Assembly: GCF_018446385.1 (NCBI RefSeq)
Contig: NC_055987.1
Coordinates: 7,339,705 to 7,403,704 of the forward strand
DNA length: 64,000 bases
Origin: Zingiber officinale
Taxonomy: Eukaryota; Streptophyta; Magnoliopsida; Zingiberales; Zingiberaceae
Direction: 5' to 3'
In this document: positions 45,501-57,725 of the stretch, piece after piece
How positions within the stretch are numbered: the stretch's first letter is position 1
How the letters are laid out: every line of letters begins with the position of its first letter
Position numbers and translations under genes: made by a program
Notes under the pieces: generated by a model
Told to the model about the DNA's origin: nothing
The model's database searches: none
What the model saw: the letters and a program-made list of their open reading frames with translations, nothing else

Positions 45501-47518
45501 ATTGGTGTTATCGGTGTCTCATAAAAGTTTATAAATAAATCTTCCTTTCGTACAAAAATCGAGAGTATATTGTATCTCCATTGATAAATATTTATTTCCA
45601 GACTTAAATTCCCCCGACTTGAATACGATGATATCAACCTTCTATTTATGCAAGAATTGAGTACATATCGTATGTCGATTGACAAATGATAGTTTCTAGA
45701 TCCAGACATGAGACACCCTTGACTTGGAAGTGGTCAGGGTCGAGGTCAAAGGTTCAATGATGACAACTTCTCGCCCTCAATTGGGACTGAGCACATGAGG
45801 CTCAGATCCTCTTTGTCGCTTAACCGGATTTCTTATGAACTTCAATCGAAGTTTTCCTTTGACTCCTTTATCGACAATGAATGGACCTTTCTTACAATGT
45901 TAAGATAACAAGAAGTTGGAAGATAGACAGTAAAACTTCCAACAGATTTTTCATTACGCCGGGAGATTAATTACAACTGGTTAGCCCTCCAAAAGAAAAT
46001 TAAAGATGTAACATTTAAGTTAGGTCGACTAGACTTCTTCAAGAATGCTATCAGTAATCTTTGATAAACTGATGGTTGTGGTGACACGTAAGGTGGAAGA
46101 CTCTCATTCTTTAGCAGTTGCTTCATTACACCTTTCATCCTATATTGCACCATCTTAACAATGCGGGTGTCGAGTAGATCATAGAACTACTCAAAGCATA
46201 GGAATTCTTTTTTCTTGATAGTCTAGTGCTTGCCCATCCCGGTCTGATACTCTTAAACTTCTGCTTCTTTATTCTCTACCCTGTGGCCACTAATGCCACA
46301 TGCAACTCCGACTTTGAGGCTTCCAAGGCCTCAAACTCAACTTTAGCTGCCTTTGCCTTAGCTTGGGTAAACTCCAATTTGGTTCGCTGAGTCTCAACCA
46401 AGGACTTGTTTGTGTCGGCTTTGTCTTTGGTGGCTTCTAGTTCCACCTTTAGAAGCCCCAACTCAATCCTACTCGCCTCCAACTCAACTTTAGTCATCTC
46501 CAGCTCAGTTTTCTGCACCTCAAACATAGCCATTAAGTCGCCCAGAACCTTTCGCCACTTCTTTCACCCCGACTTCATCTTTTTAACCTTGGCTTCTAAA
46601 TATTTTACCTTTCTATTCACTTTGTCAAGTCATAATGCGCTAGGCATTTCTCCACTATCTCGTCAACTACTGCTCTTTTCAGTCGGTCAATCTCCACATG
46701 TGCTGAGGCGGGGACTTGGTCGGTGAGAGCTAGTTGAGCCTCCAACTCAGTCAGTCGACCTTGCATAACTCAGTACTCTCCCAAGAACGTGGGAAATCGT
46801 TGGTCGAACGATATCAGGTCGGTTTAGTGCTGCAACATGCATTAAAAGCATCAACATCATTACCCAAAAAGAGGACCTCCAATGCTTACCCCTGTTCCTT
46901 GCAATACTATTGCATCGACTAATGACCTGAGGAACATGTTATCGGATGCCTCCTTAACATCCGACCATGTATCCACTAGCAGTTCAAAGTGGGAGATGTC
47001 AAGCCGATAGTCGGGATCTGCCAAAGCCTCTTGCTCTTGGGGCATGTCTGGAATAGTCGGGATAGCGTCTTAGTTTACATCGAGATGGGGAGACTCTGCC
47101 GCAGGGCTACTCAGAGGAATCAGGAAACTAAAGTCCGGGTGTGGATGCGAAGAACTTGGCTCGACCTGGAGACCTCCCGACCCAGCAAGTGAAGTCAGGG
47201 TTAAAACCATCAGTGACAAGGACCGACCAGATGGAGTCCTTAGCGAACGACGTCTCTTCTTTGTCATTCTTAAGGGTGTCCTTGACTCACCCGAGTGGAC
47301 TAGCTTCATAGCTTACAATTAGGAGGCAACCTCTAGCGGAGCCAAGGTAGGGGCAAGTAATGTCTTCTCCTTGGGCACAACTTCATCCACGGTTAAATAA
47401 AAAACACCACATCTCTCTCCACCAATTTAGTCTCAGTCGTCTTCACTGTGGGTACTTTTGAGAGCATGAAACTAAACCTAAATAAAGATAAAACAATGCG
47501 GAAACCATAAACACTCAT
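45501..47518 (-). pseudogene. Decayed repeat DNA with coiled-coil coding remnant
   Basis: Minus-strand reading pieces at 47309-46860 and 46533-46276 separated by stops. The second is a strong coiled coil of repeated VELEA/KTELE units. Order (Ser/Pro-rich part, then coiled coil) recalls the Tat antisense genes above, but sequence similarity is too low by eye to assign. About 45540-45710 has two diverged copies of a unit with TCGAGAGTATATTGTATCTCC. No intact gene. Confidence 0.4.
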
Positions 47519-47862
47519 AGTGATCTCCTGAAGAACCGCAACCGAAGACGTCGATCGATGAAGAGATTGCCGCTGTCATAAGCACAATCACGGAATTGCC
47601 GGAAAGCGCTTCAAGGTTCACGAGCCAAATCCCAACCTACGGATGTTCTTCCATTGCTCTCACACGATCACCTCCGCTGCTCCTCTGATCACCTCGATTG
47701 CTTGCTCGCTGTTCACCTCCTCTTCGGATCTGTGCTTGGACGCACCTTAAATAAGAAGGCTGAGGAAGACGAAGGGGAAAGGACACCCCTTCGTCTCCCT
47801 GGCGTTTGCAGCAGCGAAAGGGACGAACCCTTTCGTCTCTAGTAACGCCTAAACGTCCAACA
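47519..47862 (-). repeat. Putative 3' LTR of copia element E6 (outer end unsure)
   Basis: On the minus strand TGTTGGACGTTTAGGCG starts at 47862, directly after a purine tract (GAGTGGGAGA). A TATA-like TATTTAAGG lies near 47748. The outer end was placed near 47519 only because similarity cannot be checked: the 5' LTR is not in the window. Confidence 0.5.
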
Positions 47863-47899
47863 TCTCCCACTCGTCCAAGTCAATCCATATGGTCACATA

Positions 47900-48190
47900 G
47901 ACCATGTCAGTCACATAGACTACAAGGTGATCAAGTCACGAAGACCAGAGCGGAATTAGTCTCAGACTAAATAAGTCACATAGACTTTATGAGGATCAAG
48001 TCACGAAGACCAGAGCAAAATTTAGTCACAAAAATCAAATAAGTCACGAAGACTTTATGAGGATCAAGTCATGAACACCAGAGCAAAATTTAGTCACAAA
48101 AGACCAAATAAGTCACGTAGACTTTATGAGGATCAAGTCACGAAGACCAGAGCAAAATTTAGTCACAAAGACCAAATAAGAACATTCATT
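47900..48190 (-). repeat. 68-bp tandem repeats, 3' non-coding region of E6
   Basis: Three to four units built on GTCACGAAGACTTTATGAGG and ATCAAGTCACGAAGACCAGAG, each near 68 bp. They lie just inside the polypurine tract. Confidence 0.85.
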
Positions 48191-49208
48191 CCATACATTA
48201 GGGAAAATGGTTCGTGCGACAGCAAGCACAGTGAGCATTCAATTGCTAAGAAGATAGTCACACCTTACTTAGTTACTCCATAGAACAAATCAGAGACATA
48301 AATGTCCATAAAACGAATCAAAGACATAAATGGCTTGCTTTTACCCCAGATTAAATTATTTACATCATCATGAACATCTCTAATCCCTCATATTGACCAT
48401 ATGTCAAGAGCATGTTCAACATCTCCAATCAAACAAATTATTCACAATTACATTTTATGTACTGAACTAAAAATGTAACCAGTACCAGTGAATAAATGTC
48501 ACAGATGTAAATCAATCTTAATCTTCCTTTTTAGCTAGAATCCATTCATTCTAATCAGTAGCTTTCCTAGTTATGCTCCATAGACCGAATCATCCATAGC
48601 CAATAGGAAACATGCTAAAGTAGCAGACACTGATCAGAACTTCAAGTAAACAGCTAAATAGTCACTTAAGGTAAAATTGAGATTAACTTATAATCTCAAG
48701 GGTCTCACATAGTAGAGAAGTAGGGATCCATTCTCCTACTACCCTTCTTGTCGCCATAGCACATGTGGTATAAATCACATGTTACGATGTTATTCTCTTT
48801 ACCAAAAAGAGTACATGTTTTTCTCAAATTTAACATCGTACAGATTTCGATCTAGACATTCCCAATGTCTAATCTTGAATTCAACATATGAATTCTAATC
48901 TGGCTTCAAGCAGATTCAGTAAATGGTGGGTGCATTTACTCCAATCATTACACAAATGATCTCATCTTGACACAAATATCAAGGCGACCTTAACTTATGG
49001 GTATGTCTCTATTCACAACTACATAAGTTGTCCCATAAGCAACGGTCTTACCTCTATTCGTACTTAACAAATAGAGATGATTGTCCATGTGAATGGACCA
49101 ATCCCAATCTACCAACATGCTTATCGAGACTTTTATTCGAATGTAACCAAGACATATACACTGAATAGATCATGACATTTTTCATTTATCAAAATGTCTT
49201 TATAATTG
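48191..49208 (-). other. 3' non-coding region of E6
   Basis: About 1 kb between the pol stop and the tandem repeats with no ORF of note. In copia elements this stretch is usually short, so the length is unusual. Confidence 0.6.
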
Positions 49209-51272
49209 TTACATTCTTCGAAGTCCCAAAGACTTCATATGCCCATGAAATGACTCTTTAGTCAATGTCTTAGTAAAAGGATCAGCAAGCATATTTCGTG
49301 TAGGGATGTACTCAAGAATAACCTTTTTCTTGTCAATAATGTCTCTTACAAAATTATACTTAATTTATATATGTTTGCCTTTGCTGTGATATTTGGGATC
49401 CTTGGAAAAAGCTATCACAGCAAGACTCCCACTATCCTCAGCAATCTTCAGATACTTCAGGCACCTTCTTAGCCATACAGCCTCTTTCACAGCCGCTGCA
49501 CAAGCCACATACTCAGCTTCCATTGTCGACAAGGCTACATAAGCCTGCTTCTTGCTGTTCCATGAGATGGCGCTACCATTCAGCAAGAAGACATAGCCAG
49601 ATGTGGATTTCCTGTCATCAAGGTCCCCTTCCCAATCTGCATCTGAGTAGACACTAAGGCTCATATCTGATCCTTGGAAACAGACACAATAATCAGCTGT
49701 TCCTTTAAGATATCTGAATATTCTCTTCACCACTTTCCAGTGTCTCGATCCTGGGTTTGACTGGAAACGACTAACTAAGCCAACAATATAGGTTATATCG
49801 GGACGAGTACACAACATAGTGTACATCAAACTACCAATAGCACTGGCATATAGTTTTTTCTTCATTTCGGCTATTTCCTCAGGAGTCTTGGGATACATAC
49901 TTTTGCTCAAAACAGTACCTTTTGCTATAGGCGTCTGTTCAATATTGCAATCTCACATATTGAAGTGTTGCAGCATCTTAGTGATATAAGCTTCTTGAGA
50001 CAAACCCAAAAGCCTCTTTGATCGGCCTCTAACTATCTTCACTCCTAAGATGTACTCTGCTTCTCCCATATCTATTATGTCAAATTGTGATGAAAGCCAA
50101 CTTTTGACTTCTATCACACTCTTTATGTCACTTCCAGCTATTAGCATATCATCAACATATAATGATAAAATGACAAGCTTTCCTTTTTCCTTTCTTAGGT
50201 AAACACAATGATCTTCATTGATCATTTCAAAATCATAAGATAATATTACTTCATTAAATCTTATGTTCCATTGTCTTGACGCTTGCTTTAGCCCATATAT
50301 AGACTTCCGAAGTCTACATACTCTTTTCTCTTGGCCTTCAGCAACATAACCTTCTGGTTGTACCATATAGATTTCTTCATCAAGATTACCATTAAGGAAA
50401 GCCGTTTTTACATTCATCTGATGTAATTCCATGTCATAGTGTGCTACTATAGCTAGGATGACACGTATTGACACAAACTTTACAACTGAGGAGAATATCT
50501 CTTCAAAGTCAATACCCTCCATTTGGGTATATCCTTTTGCAACCAATCGAGCTTAGTATCGATTAATCGATCCATCTGCTTTCCTCTTTACTTTGAGAAT
50601 CCACTTATTCCCAATAGCCCTTCGGCCCGGAGGAAGATCGACTAAATCCCAAACTTTATTCTTTCTCATTGACTCCATTTCTTCATCCATTGCAACTTTC
50701 CATTCTTTTCTAACTGAGCTACTCAAAGCTTCCTCAACTGTTCGAGATTCCTCATCGTCAACTGGGAGAACCATTAATGCCTCATTCTCAATATCAAACC
50801 TTCTCCGAGTAATAATCTGATGACTACTTCTTCGAAGGTTAGAGTGTTGAGAAACTGACTCATTCAGTGGCAAATTACTCTCACTCGGTTGACTAGATTC
50901 AGGCATCTCTGATTCGTTGATAAAGGAACATTATCCTCCTCCTCTATCTCATATAGAGGAATTGTCTTATCAACTTCACCTCATGTTGGGAACTCAGTTT
51001 CTAGAAAAGTAGCATCTCTTGACTCTATCACAGAGATGGTTCCATCTTGTCGCTCACCAATAAAAACATAACCCTTAGAAGTCTCAAAGTACCTTATAAA
51101 GATACACTTCTTACCTCTGGGTCCTAATTTTTTATATTCGTGAGTCTTATCATGAACGTAGGCAGCTAACCCTCAAGGTCTCAGATTACTCAAATCCGGC
51201 TTTCTGCCTGTCCAATATTCATGTGGGGTAGCTGGAACTGACTTTGAAGACACTTTGTTAAGTATATAGGTT
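49209..51272 (-). pseudogene. Copia pol of E6, downstream part (integrase end, RT, RNase H)
   Basis: Reads from the end of integrase (TGRKPDLSNL, GERQDGTISVIESRDATFLE) into reverse transcriptase ([40 protein letters not shown]) and RNase H ([29 protein letters not shown]), ending at TAA 49209-49211. In-frame stops lie near 50550 (Lys expected), 49950 and 49362, and there is a frameshift near 50910. Joined to the upstream part at 59098 before E7 inserted. Confidence 0.9.
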
Positions 51273-51277
51273 GCAAC

Positions 51278-52709
51278 TGATGGATCGAAAGCGCTAGAGG
51301 GGGGGGTGGGGGTGAATAGCGCTCGTGGCTATTTTATCGATTTTAAAACACAGAGTAGAAACACAGCGGAAAAAAACCAAACACACAGAGACGCAAGTGT
51401 TTTACTTCGTTCGAAGCCTATAGCGACTCCTACTCGAAGGCCCGCGGTCCTTAACCGCTTTTGGTGGGCAACAACTATAATATCAGAATTATTACAATCT
51501 AGAGTACAATTAGTGCAATAAAGAAATTATACCAACGAAAAGAAGAATAGAGAACTTTGGAGTTGATTCGTTGGAGTAGCAGAGCGTTGTTGAGGCGTTA
51601 GCAGCAGCACACGGAAGAGCGCAGTTTTCTTGTTCGAATTCGATGATATGAGCTGCACCTCGAGGCCTCCTTTTATAGCTTTGCAAGGTCTGATCCAGAT
51701 CCCCAAGTCTCGGGATCAACTTTGACCCGAAGCGGATCGGTCGACCGATCCTCACGTTCGATCGACCGATCCTCATGTTCGGTCGACCGATCAGATGATC
51801 TCCACCACATCTGATCCGTCGATATATCGCTCCGCTTCGATCTGGTCAAAACTCTATCCCTGCGTTCGGTCGACCGATCCCAGGGTCCGGTCGACCGATC
51901 AGTCTCCTCTGACCCGCACACCTCGGCTTGATCCAGTCGACACCTATCCCAGGTTCGATCGACCGATCCCGAGGTCCGGTCGACCGATCCCGAGGTCCGG
52001 TCGACCGATCCCTGGTCGAGCCCGGTCCAACTTCTGGAGATCTGATCTGGTAGCTTGGAGGTTCGGTCGACCGAATCCAAGGTTCGTTTGACCAATCCCA
52101 GTCAGTTCTAACCCTGCACGAAAATATTAGTTTCCTGTAAAACAGAGTTAGAACACAAAAAGATAATACGATAAATAAAATTGTCAGTCATCGGACTGAC
52201 CGGGTCTGACTTCAAGTTTCCGACCGGAAACCCTAGGTCGACCCGACGCCTACTGTTCCCTCTACGGGGAACGCGTCCTCACCTACTCCACTCAGGATAT
52301 TTACCTGATGCCAGTCCGGTCCTCCAGACCGACTGGACTTTCCGCCTAGGGTTACCACCCCCTAGGACCTAGGGTTACCGCCCCCTAGGGGTTTTCTCCA
52401 CCTAGGGTTACCCCCCCCTATGCCCTAAGGTTCCCCCCCCCCCCCCCCCCCTTAGGATTTTCCTCCACCTAGGGTTACCACCCCCTAGGACCTAAGGTTA
52501 CCGCCCCTTAGGGTTTTTCTCATTCACCTAGGGTTACCACCCCCTAGGACCTAAGGTTAGCACCCCTTAGGATTTTCACCTGCCTAACCGCAGTTAGGAC
52601 TTTCCTGAAACCTTATTTAAGCACGTTAGATAACAAGGAATCTTAACTTTGAATCCCTTTGCCATTATCAAAACTGAGGTTCGATCGCCGGATGTTTCCC
52701 GCACCAACA
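51278..52709 (-). repeat. 3' LTR of E7 (1432 bp)
   Basis: TGATGGATCG to CCAACA on the plus strand. TATA box CTATAAAAGG (minus) at 51668-51677. GGTCGACCGATC palindromes (51730-52090) lie just upstream. About 52330-52580 has four units near 57 bp on CACCTAGGGTTACC and CCCCTAGGACCTA, with a run of about 19 C (52433-52451). G-run near 51298. Confidence 0.92.
51730..52090 (-). repeat. GGTCGACCGATC palindrome array in E7 LTR
   Basis: About ten GGTCGACCGATC-like words (SalI-type GTCGAC palindrome plus GATC), upstream of the TATA box. The same array is at 58165-58500 in the other LTR with fewer copies in the middle. Short ORFs on both strands here are by-products. Confidence 0.88.
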
Positions 52710-53175
52710 ATCTCCCCCTTTTTTATTATGGCAACCGAAATTCAAAGTTAAGTAAAAAATGCAATAAAGATAAGCATAAATAAACACAGGCATAAATAAA
52801 GCATAGGCACATACAAAATAAAAATTCCTTTTTAATTTTCTTTGAATTTTAATTTTCTTTGAATTTCTTTATACTCTCCCCCTTTGTCATACATCAAAAT
52901 ACCCTAGAGAGTGAAGAAAATCTAGGTCTTAGCTTAACTTTCAAAAATAAGTTTTATCTTTGAAAGACTTTTAGCTAGGTGAAATCAAAAATGTTATCAT
53001 TAACTTTTGAAAGCCAAAATTCTTTCTTTAGTTTGAGAGATACTTTTAGCTGAGATAAATTTTAACTTAGCAAATTTTGAGATATCAAAACACTTTAAAT
53101 TCTTAGTTTTTTTTTTTTAATGTTTTGATGAAATTTTGAGAGTGCTTTGGGAAATACTTAGCATTTTCAGCAAAA
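52710..53175. other. E7 internal region beside the polypurine tract
   Basis: AT-rich, no ORF of note. Words such as TTAGCTAGG and AACTTAGC recur on the plus strand; 3' non-coding region. Confidence 0.6.
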
Positions 53176-53180
53176 CTTAG

Positions 53181-54000
53181 TGATCCTGTCCGAACGATGA
53201 ATCAACGGACGCTGGGCACGTGCCGCTCTCCGAACTGATGACGTGGATCTCCGGCCGGTCGTAGAGATCTCCGGCGAACCTGCAAAGAAGTCGGGCCGGG
53301 AAGGGGTTCCCGGCGACGACCCTCCAACGCTCAAGTCAGGCAAGAGGAAAATGAGAGTGGCTCCGAGTATGCGAGAATGCGTAATTTTGTGAATACGTAC
53401 CTCCGGCGAAGTGTGAGAACCCTTATATGGAGCTGCGAAGAGGCTTGTGCACACATACCGAGGTGAATATGTGTCCCCTTACCATACCTCAGTATAGGTT
53501 TGTCAGAGGAGCTTGCCTGACACCATACCGCTATAGTCCGAGCACCTCTCTGATGGGACGGCAGGACCTTCTGTCGTAAGGTTCAACGTATGACTTGGTC
53601 GTGGGACATGCCTGTTGTCAGAGGATGTTTCCCGATGTTCTTGTCCCTTCTGTTCCCACGCCGAGCGTCCGACCGCTCAGCAATCCCATCACGTCCGACC
53701 GGACGTAGGTACTGATCCGGTCGGGAGATTCCAGGTCGTGTGCTCGGATGAAACTGTTCTCAGCATTACTACTTTACGCCTCGACCGAGCGGGCTACTCG
53801 CTTGGCTCGGCGACCCTATTCACCATGAGCATCGGAAACCCGGCTCTCCGTCGGGTTGTCTTTGATTCTATTCTGACTCGTCCGGCCGGCTGTTCCGCCC
53901 CTTACCCGATCGGTCGAAACTCATCTTGCCCTTAGGCGTTTTACCTCCACGTGGCGTTGACTTCCCACAAAAGGGGTCCCCCGTCTTTACTGCCGGATCA
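53181..54000 (-). repeat. Tat-type solo LTR nested in E7 (820 bp)
   Basis: Target duplication CTTAG at 53176-53180 and 54001-54005. On minus it starts TGATCCGGCAG and ends GAACAGGATCA-like, with TATA-like TATATAAGGG (minus, about 53410) and CCGAGCG / CGCTCGG words; related to the LTRs of elements A and B but longer and divergent. A solo LTR arises by recombination between the two LTRs of a full element. Confidence 0.9.
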
Positions 54001-54005
54001 CTTAG

Positions 54006-55754
54006 CATTTGAAAAACAATTGCTTTGAGAGACACTTTGCTAAATTTTTTTTAAAAAAAAAAAAACTTTAAAAAGTACTTAGCTAAATGTTTTTGAAAAA
54101 AGAAAAAAAATATTTAGCTAAATTTAAAAATTCTTAGCTATATATTCAGCTTAAACATGATTGCCTTGAGAAAATATCTTGCCAAATAGCTAAGATTAGA
54201 GTATAATCTAACTAAGTTTAGTTAAAGAAGACTTGATTGAGTACTTAGCTTAAAGAGGTTTTACATAAAGGCTTAGCTTTGAAAACATTCTAGAAGAGTT
54301 GTAATTTAAAAGTCAGGTCATAAATAATTTAAATTTTAAAGCTAAGTTAAAAATAACTTGACTTTTCGAAGACATGCCAAAAATAGTTTTTAATTTTGAG
54401 GTCAAGTCAAAATTTTATTTTAAAGAAAAACTAATTTTAAAACCAACTCAAAAGCACTACCCCTTAATTAATGCCTTAATAAATTCTTTGAGTTCGGGAG
54501 TCCAAGCATGAGAGGTTAAAAAAAATTATTTTCCTAACTTTCCATCTCACTCATTCTAGATTAACAAGCATGTTTAGCATATGAGTGAGCGTGAGATGGA
54601 GTTGTCTTTTAAGTTGATATATCAAATAATTTTAAAATGATTTTTCAAATAATTTTAAAATAATTTTTTAAATAATTTTAAATGATTTTTCAAAAAAATT
54701 TAAAATGATATTTCAAATAAAAATGATTTTCAAATAATTTTAAAATGATTTTCCAAATAATTTTAAAATGATTTTTCTTAAAATGATTTTTCAAATAATT
54801 TTAAAATGATTTCAAATAAATTTAAAATGATTTTTCAAATAAATTTAAAATGATTTCATTTGAGAAAAAATAATATTAATTATGAATTTAATTTGAATTT
54901 GAATTAATTATAATTATGAATTTAGTTTTGAATTAATTTTAATTTTGAATTTGAATTTCTTAGTCATCTCACCCGATCTAAATTTTCAATCAAGAACTCC
55001 TATAATTTTGTGAGATGAATTGAGGTTTAATTTTAGGATTATGTTTAACTTTGTGTTAGATTCAGGTTTAGCTTTGGGTTCAACAAGTAAGCATTCTTTG
55101 GATAAACTTTTGGGCTATGGTGAGTCACAAGGAACTCATTAAAGTAACCATTCCTTCGAGGTTTTCCAAATAGTCCTACCCATTGAACTTAATACTAAAC
55201 ATTGGTCTAATTAGTTAGGATCCATTTAAGGGTAGCTTTAGTTAGTTCCACTTGGCCAAATGCACCAGGTCGAAGTCATATCTTCCTAGACATACGATGC
55301 CCAATCTTCTCTAACGTACTATCATCCAAAAACTTCACCAGTACCGTGGGTCAAGTTAAACCTAGCCTATTTTATCTAACTTAAATTACTCTGCCAGGTA
55401 GTCTACTCTTGTTTATCCATTTCGGGTAGATTAAGTTTGGTTACCCAGTCGGGTAGTTTAGTTGCGGGCGCTAGCTATTCTGGATCCTCCTTCTATTTTC
55501 AATTGAATTTAGAATATTAAGTTTAATTTCGAATTTGGATTTAATTGAATTTTCTGATTTTAATTTTTAAATTTAATTTTTAATTTTTGATTTTAATTTC
55601 GAAATTTTAATTTAATTTTTATTTTTAATTTTTTATTTTAATTTCGAATTTTTAATTTAATTTTTGATTTTAATTTCAAATTTTTTATTTAATTTTTGAT
55701 TTTAATTTCGAATTTTTAATTTAATTTTTTATTTTAATTTCAAATTTTTAATTT

Positions 55755-55784
<30 letters not shown>
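54006..55784 (-). repeat. Low-complexity AT spacer of E7
   Basis: No gene. About 54610-54870: irregular units near 24 bp of AAATAATTTTAAAATGATTTTTC. About 55500-55790: units near 30 bp of ATTTCGAATTTTTAATTTAA. Between them lies ordinary AT-rich sequence. This is the gag-to-LTR spacer in element sense. Confidence 0.8.
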
Positions 55785-55785
<1 letters not shown>

Positions 55786-57463
55786 TAATTAAATTTTGAA
55801 TTTTGAATTTTAATCGTTTTAGCTCCCCCTGGATCATAGTCTCGATATGGTCTATCGAGGTAATGTATTTGATCCTTGGGAATCCAATATTGTCCGAGTC
55901 CAACTTGATTGATCAGGTTGGACTTGGCAACCCATGCTTGGACCATTTTTCTATTTGTTCTTTGTATGAGAGATAAATATGACTTATACTTCTTTTTCGA
56001 TTTGTATCCTAGTCCAGTTTTATTGTAGATTGTCCTTTGTGTTCCAAGAATCAAGTCAAGATTCTTGGATCCCAAGGAAAATCGTTCTAAGGTTGTCTTC
56101 AAATCTTTGACTTGACTTTTCGGGTTGGAATTCTCTTCCTCAAGTTTTTGAACTTGAGTTGAGGTTCCAGTCTGAACTGGATCAGTCAAGGATTCGTTAT
56201 TAGTCGTTTCTTTAAGGAGTGTTACCTCCTTCAGAAGCGACTTGATTCGAATTTTGGACTTAGCTACTTTATGCATTAAATAATTAATCAAGCTATATAA
56301 ACGATTTGTACTTACAGAGGGGTTTGGCCCTTCAGAAACGGATGTGGATCCGTGGCTTCTCTCGGACTCGGCTTCCGATTCGTCCTCGCTTCCGGATTCG
56401 TTGGTGTAGTCCCGGGCTGTCAACGCGAGAAAATTCGTCTGCTCGAGTTCTTTGTCGTCAGATTCCTCGGAAGAAGACTCGTCCCACGTTGCTTTCAAGG
56501 CCTTCTTCCTCCTTGGTTTCTTTAGATCTTTTTTATTCGGGCAGTTTGCCTTGATGTGCCCCTTTTGATTGCACCCGTAGCAGGTCACTTCGAATTTGGC
56601 CTTCGAGCTTGGTTGGACTTCTTTGGACTGGATGGCCTTTCTGACATCCTTTTTGTTGAAGCCCTTCTTTTTGCAGAGTTTCTTTACCAAGTTGACTATT
56701 TCAGTTGTAAGCTCGTCGTCGTCTTCCGAATCTGATTCTTCTTCTGACTCTGGTTCGGTTCTACGCTTTATCTTTGATTCGCGCATTCTCCCTGTTCCTA
56801 CAACCAAAGTCAATCCTTTCTCGGTCGGGCGTGCATTAGTCTGTTCATGAAGTTCGAATTCTGTAAAAAGTTCATCTAACTTAATGGTAGATAAATCCTT
56901 AGAAACCTTGTAGGCATCTACCATGGATGCCCACAAGGTGTTCCTCGGAAAGGCATTTAAAGAATACCTTATGATGTCCCGGTTATCTACCTTTTGTCCA
57001 ATTGCATGAAGACCGTTGAGCAAATCTTGAATCCGGGCGTGGAGTTGGACAGTTGTCTCACCTTCCTGCAGTTTGATATTAAATAATTTATTAAAGATTA
57101 GGTCTCTTTTACTTACTTTAGTGTCAGACGTTCCTTCGTGGAGTTCAATGAGCTTCTCCCACAACTCCTTGGCACTGTTGAAGGGGTCGACGCGATTGAG
57201 TTCTTCTTTTGATAGGCCACACTGGAGGGTGCAGGTTGTCTTGGCATTTGCTTCCACCTTCTTAATCAGAGATGCGTCCCAGTTCTCGTATGGTAGTGGT
57301 TTGCCGGCGCTGTCAGTTGGTAGTTGGAGTCCGATTTTGACTATCATCCAGACTTCAAAATGAGTCTGGAGATATGCCTCCATCCGACCTTTCCAGTACC
57401 CGAAGTCGTCTCCGGTGAATAGCGGGGGGCGGGCTGTATACTGTAGCCTTCTTGAAGAGCCAT
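55785..57463 (-). pseudogene. Copia-type gag of E7, frameshift near start
   Basis: Starts at ATG 57463 (MALQEGYSIQ); a shift in a C-rich run near 57425 leads into the open frame 57383-55785 (532 residues). UBN2-like gag domain (AKELWEKLIELHEGT, RDLIFNKLFNIKLQEGETTVQLHARIQD-type, read in pieces), acidic linker (EEESDSEDDDE), one zinc knuckle CYGCNQKGHIKANC (about residue 275), another acidic region and a coiled coil (KSLLKEVTLLKET, VQKLEEEN). It shares the plan of the E1 gag but has one knuckle, not two. Confidence 0.87.
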
Positions 57464-57711
57464 TTCAGATTAACTAAAAAGAAATAAACAACAAGAAAAT
57501 TTCAGGACTTGGTCCTGGATTAGTAGTGCGGGAAGTATATAAAAATAGAATACGAACTCGGGTGGTGTTGCACCAACCTCAAGTAAAAACCGATTCGATA
57601 AAAGAATTAGAATATAGCTATAAAGCTAAATTCTAATTGACTCCGTAAAATCTGAAAATACCACGAAAAAATTTGTTTTGAATGGTGGTTGCACTGATTC
57701 AAAACGACCCC

Positions 57712-57723
57712 GCTCTGATACCA
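57712..57723 (-). promoter_or_regulatory. Primer binding site of E7
   Basis: GCTCTGATACCA on plus (TGGTATCAGAGC on minus), two bases from the LTR; tRNA-iMet primed. Confidence 0.92.
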
Positions 57724-57725
57724 AT

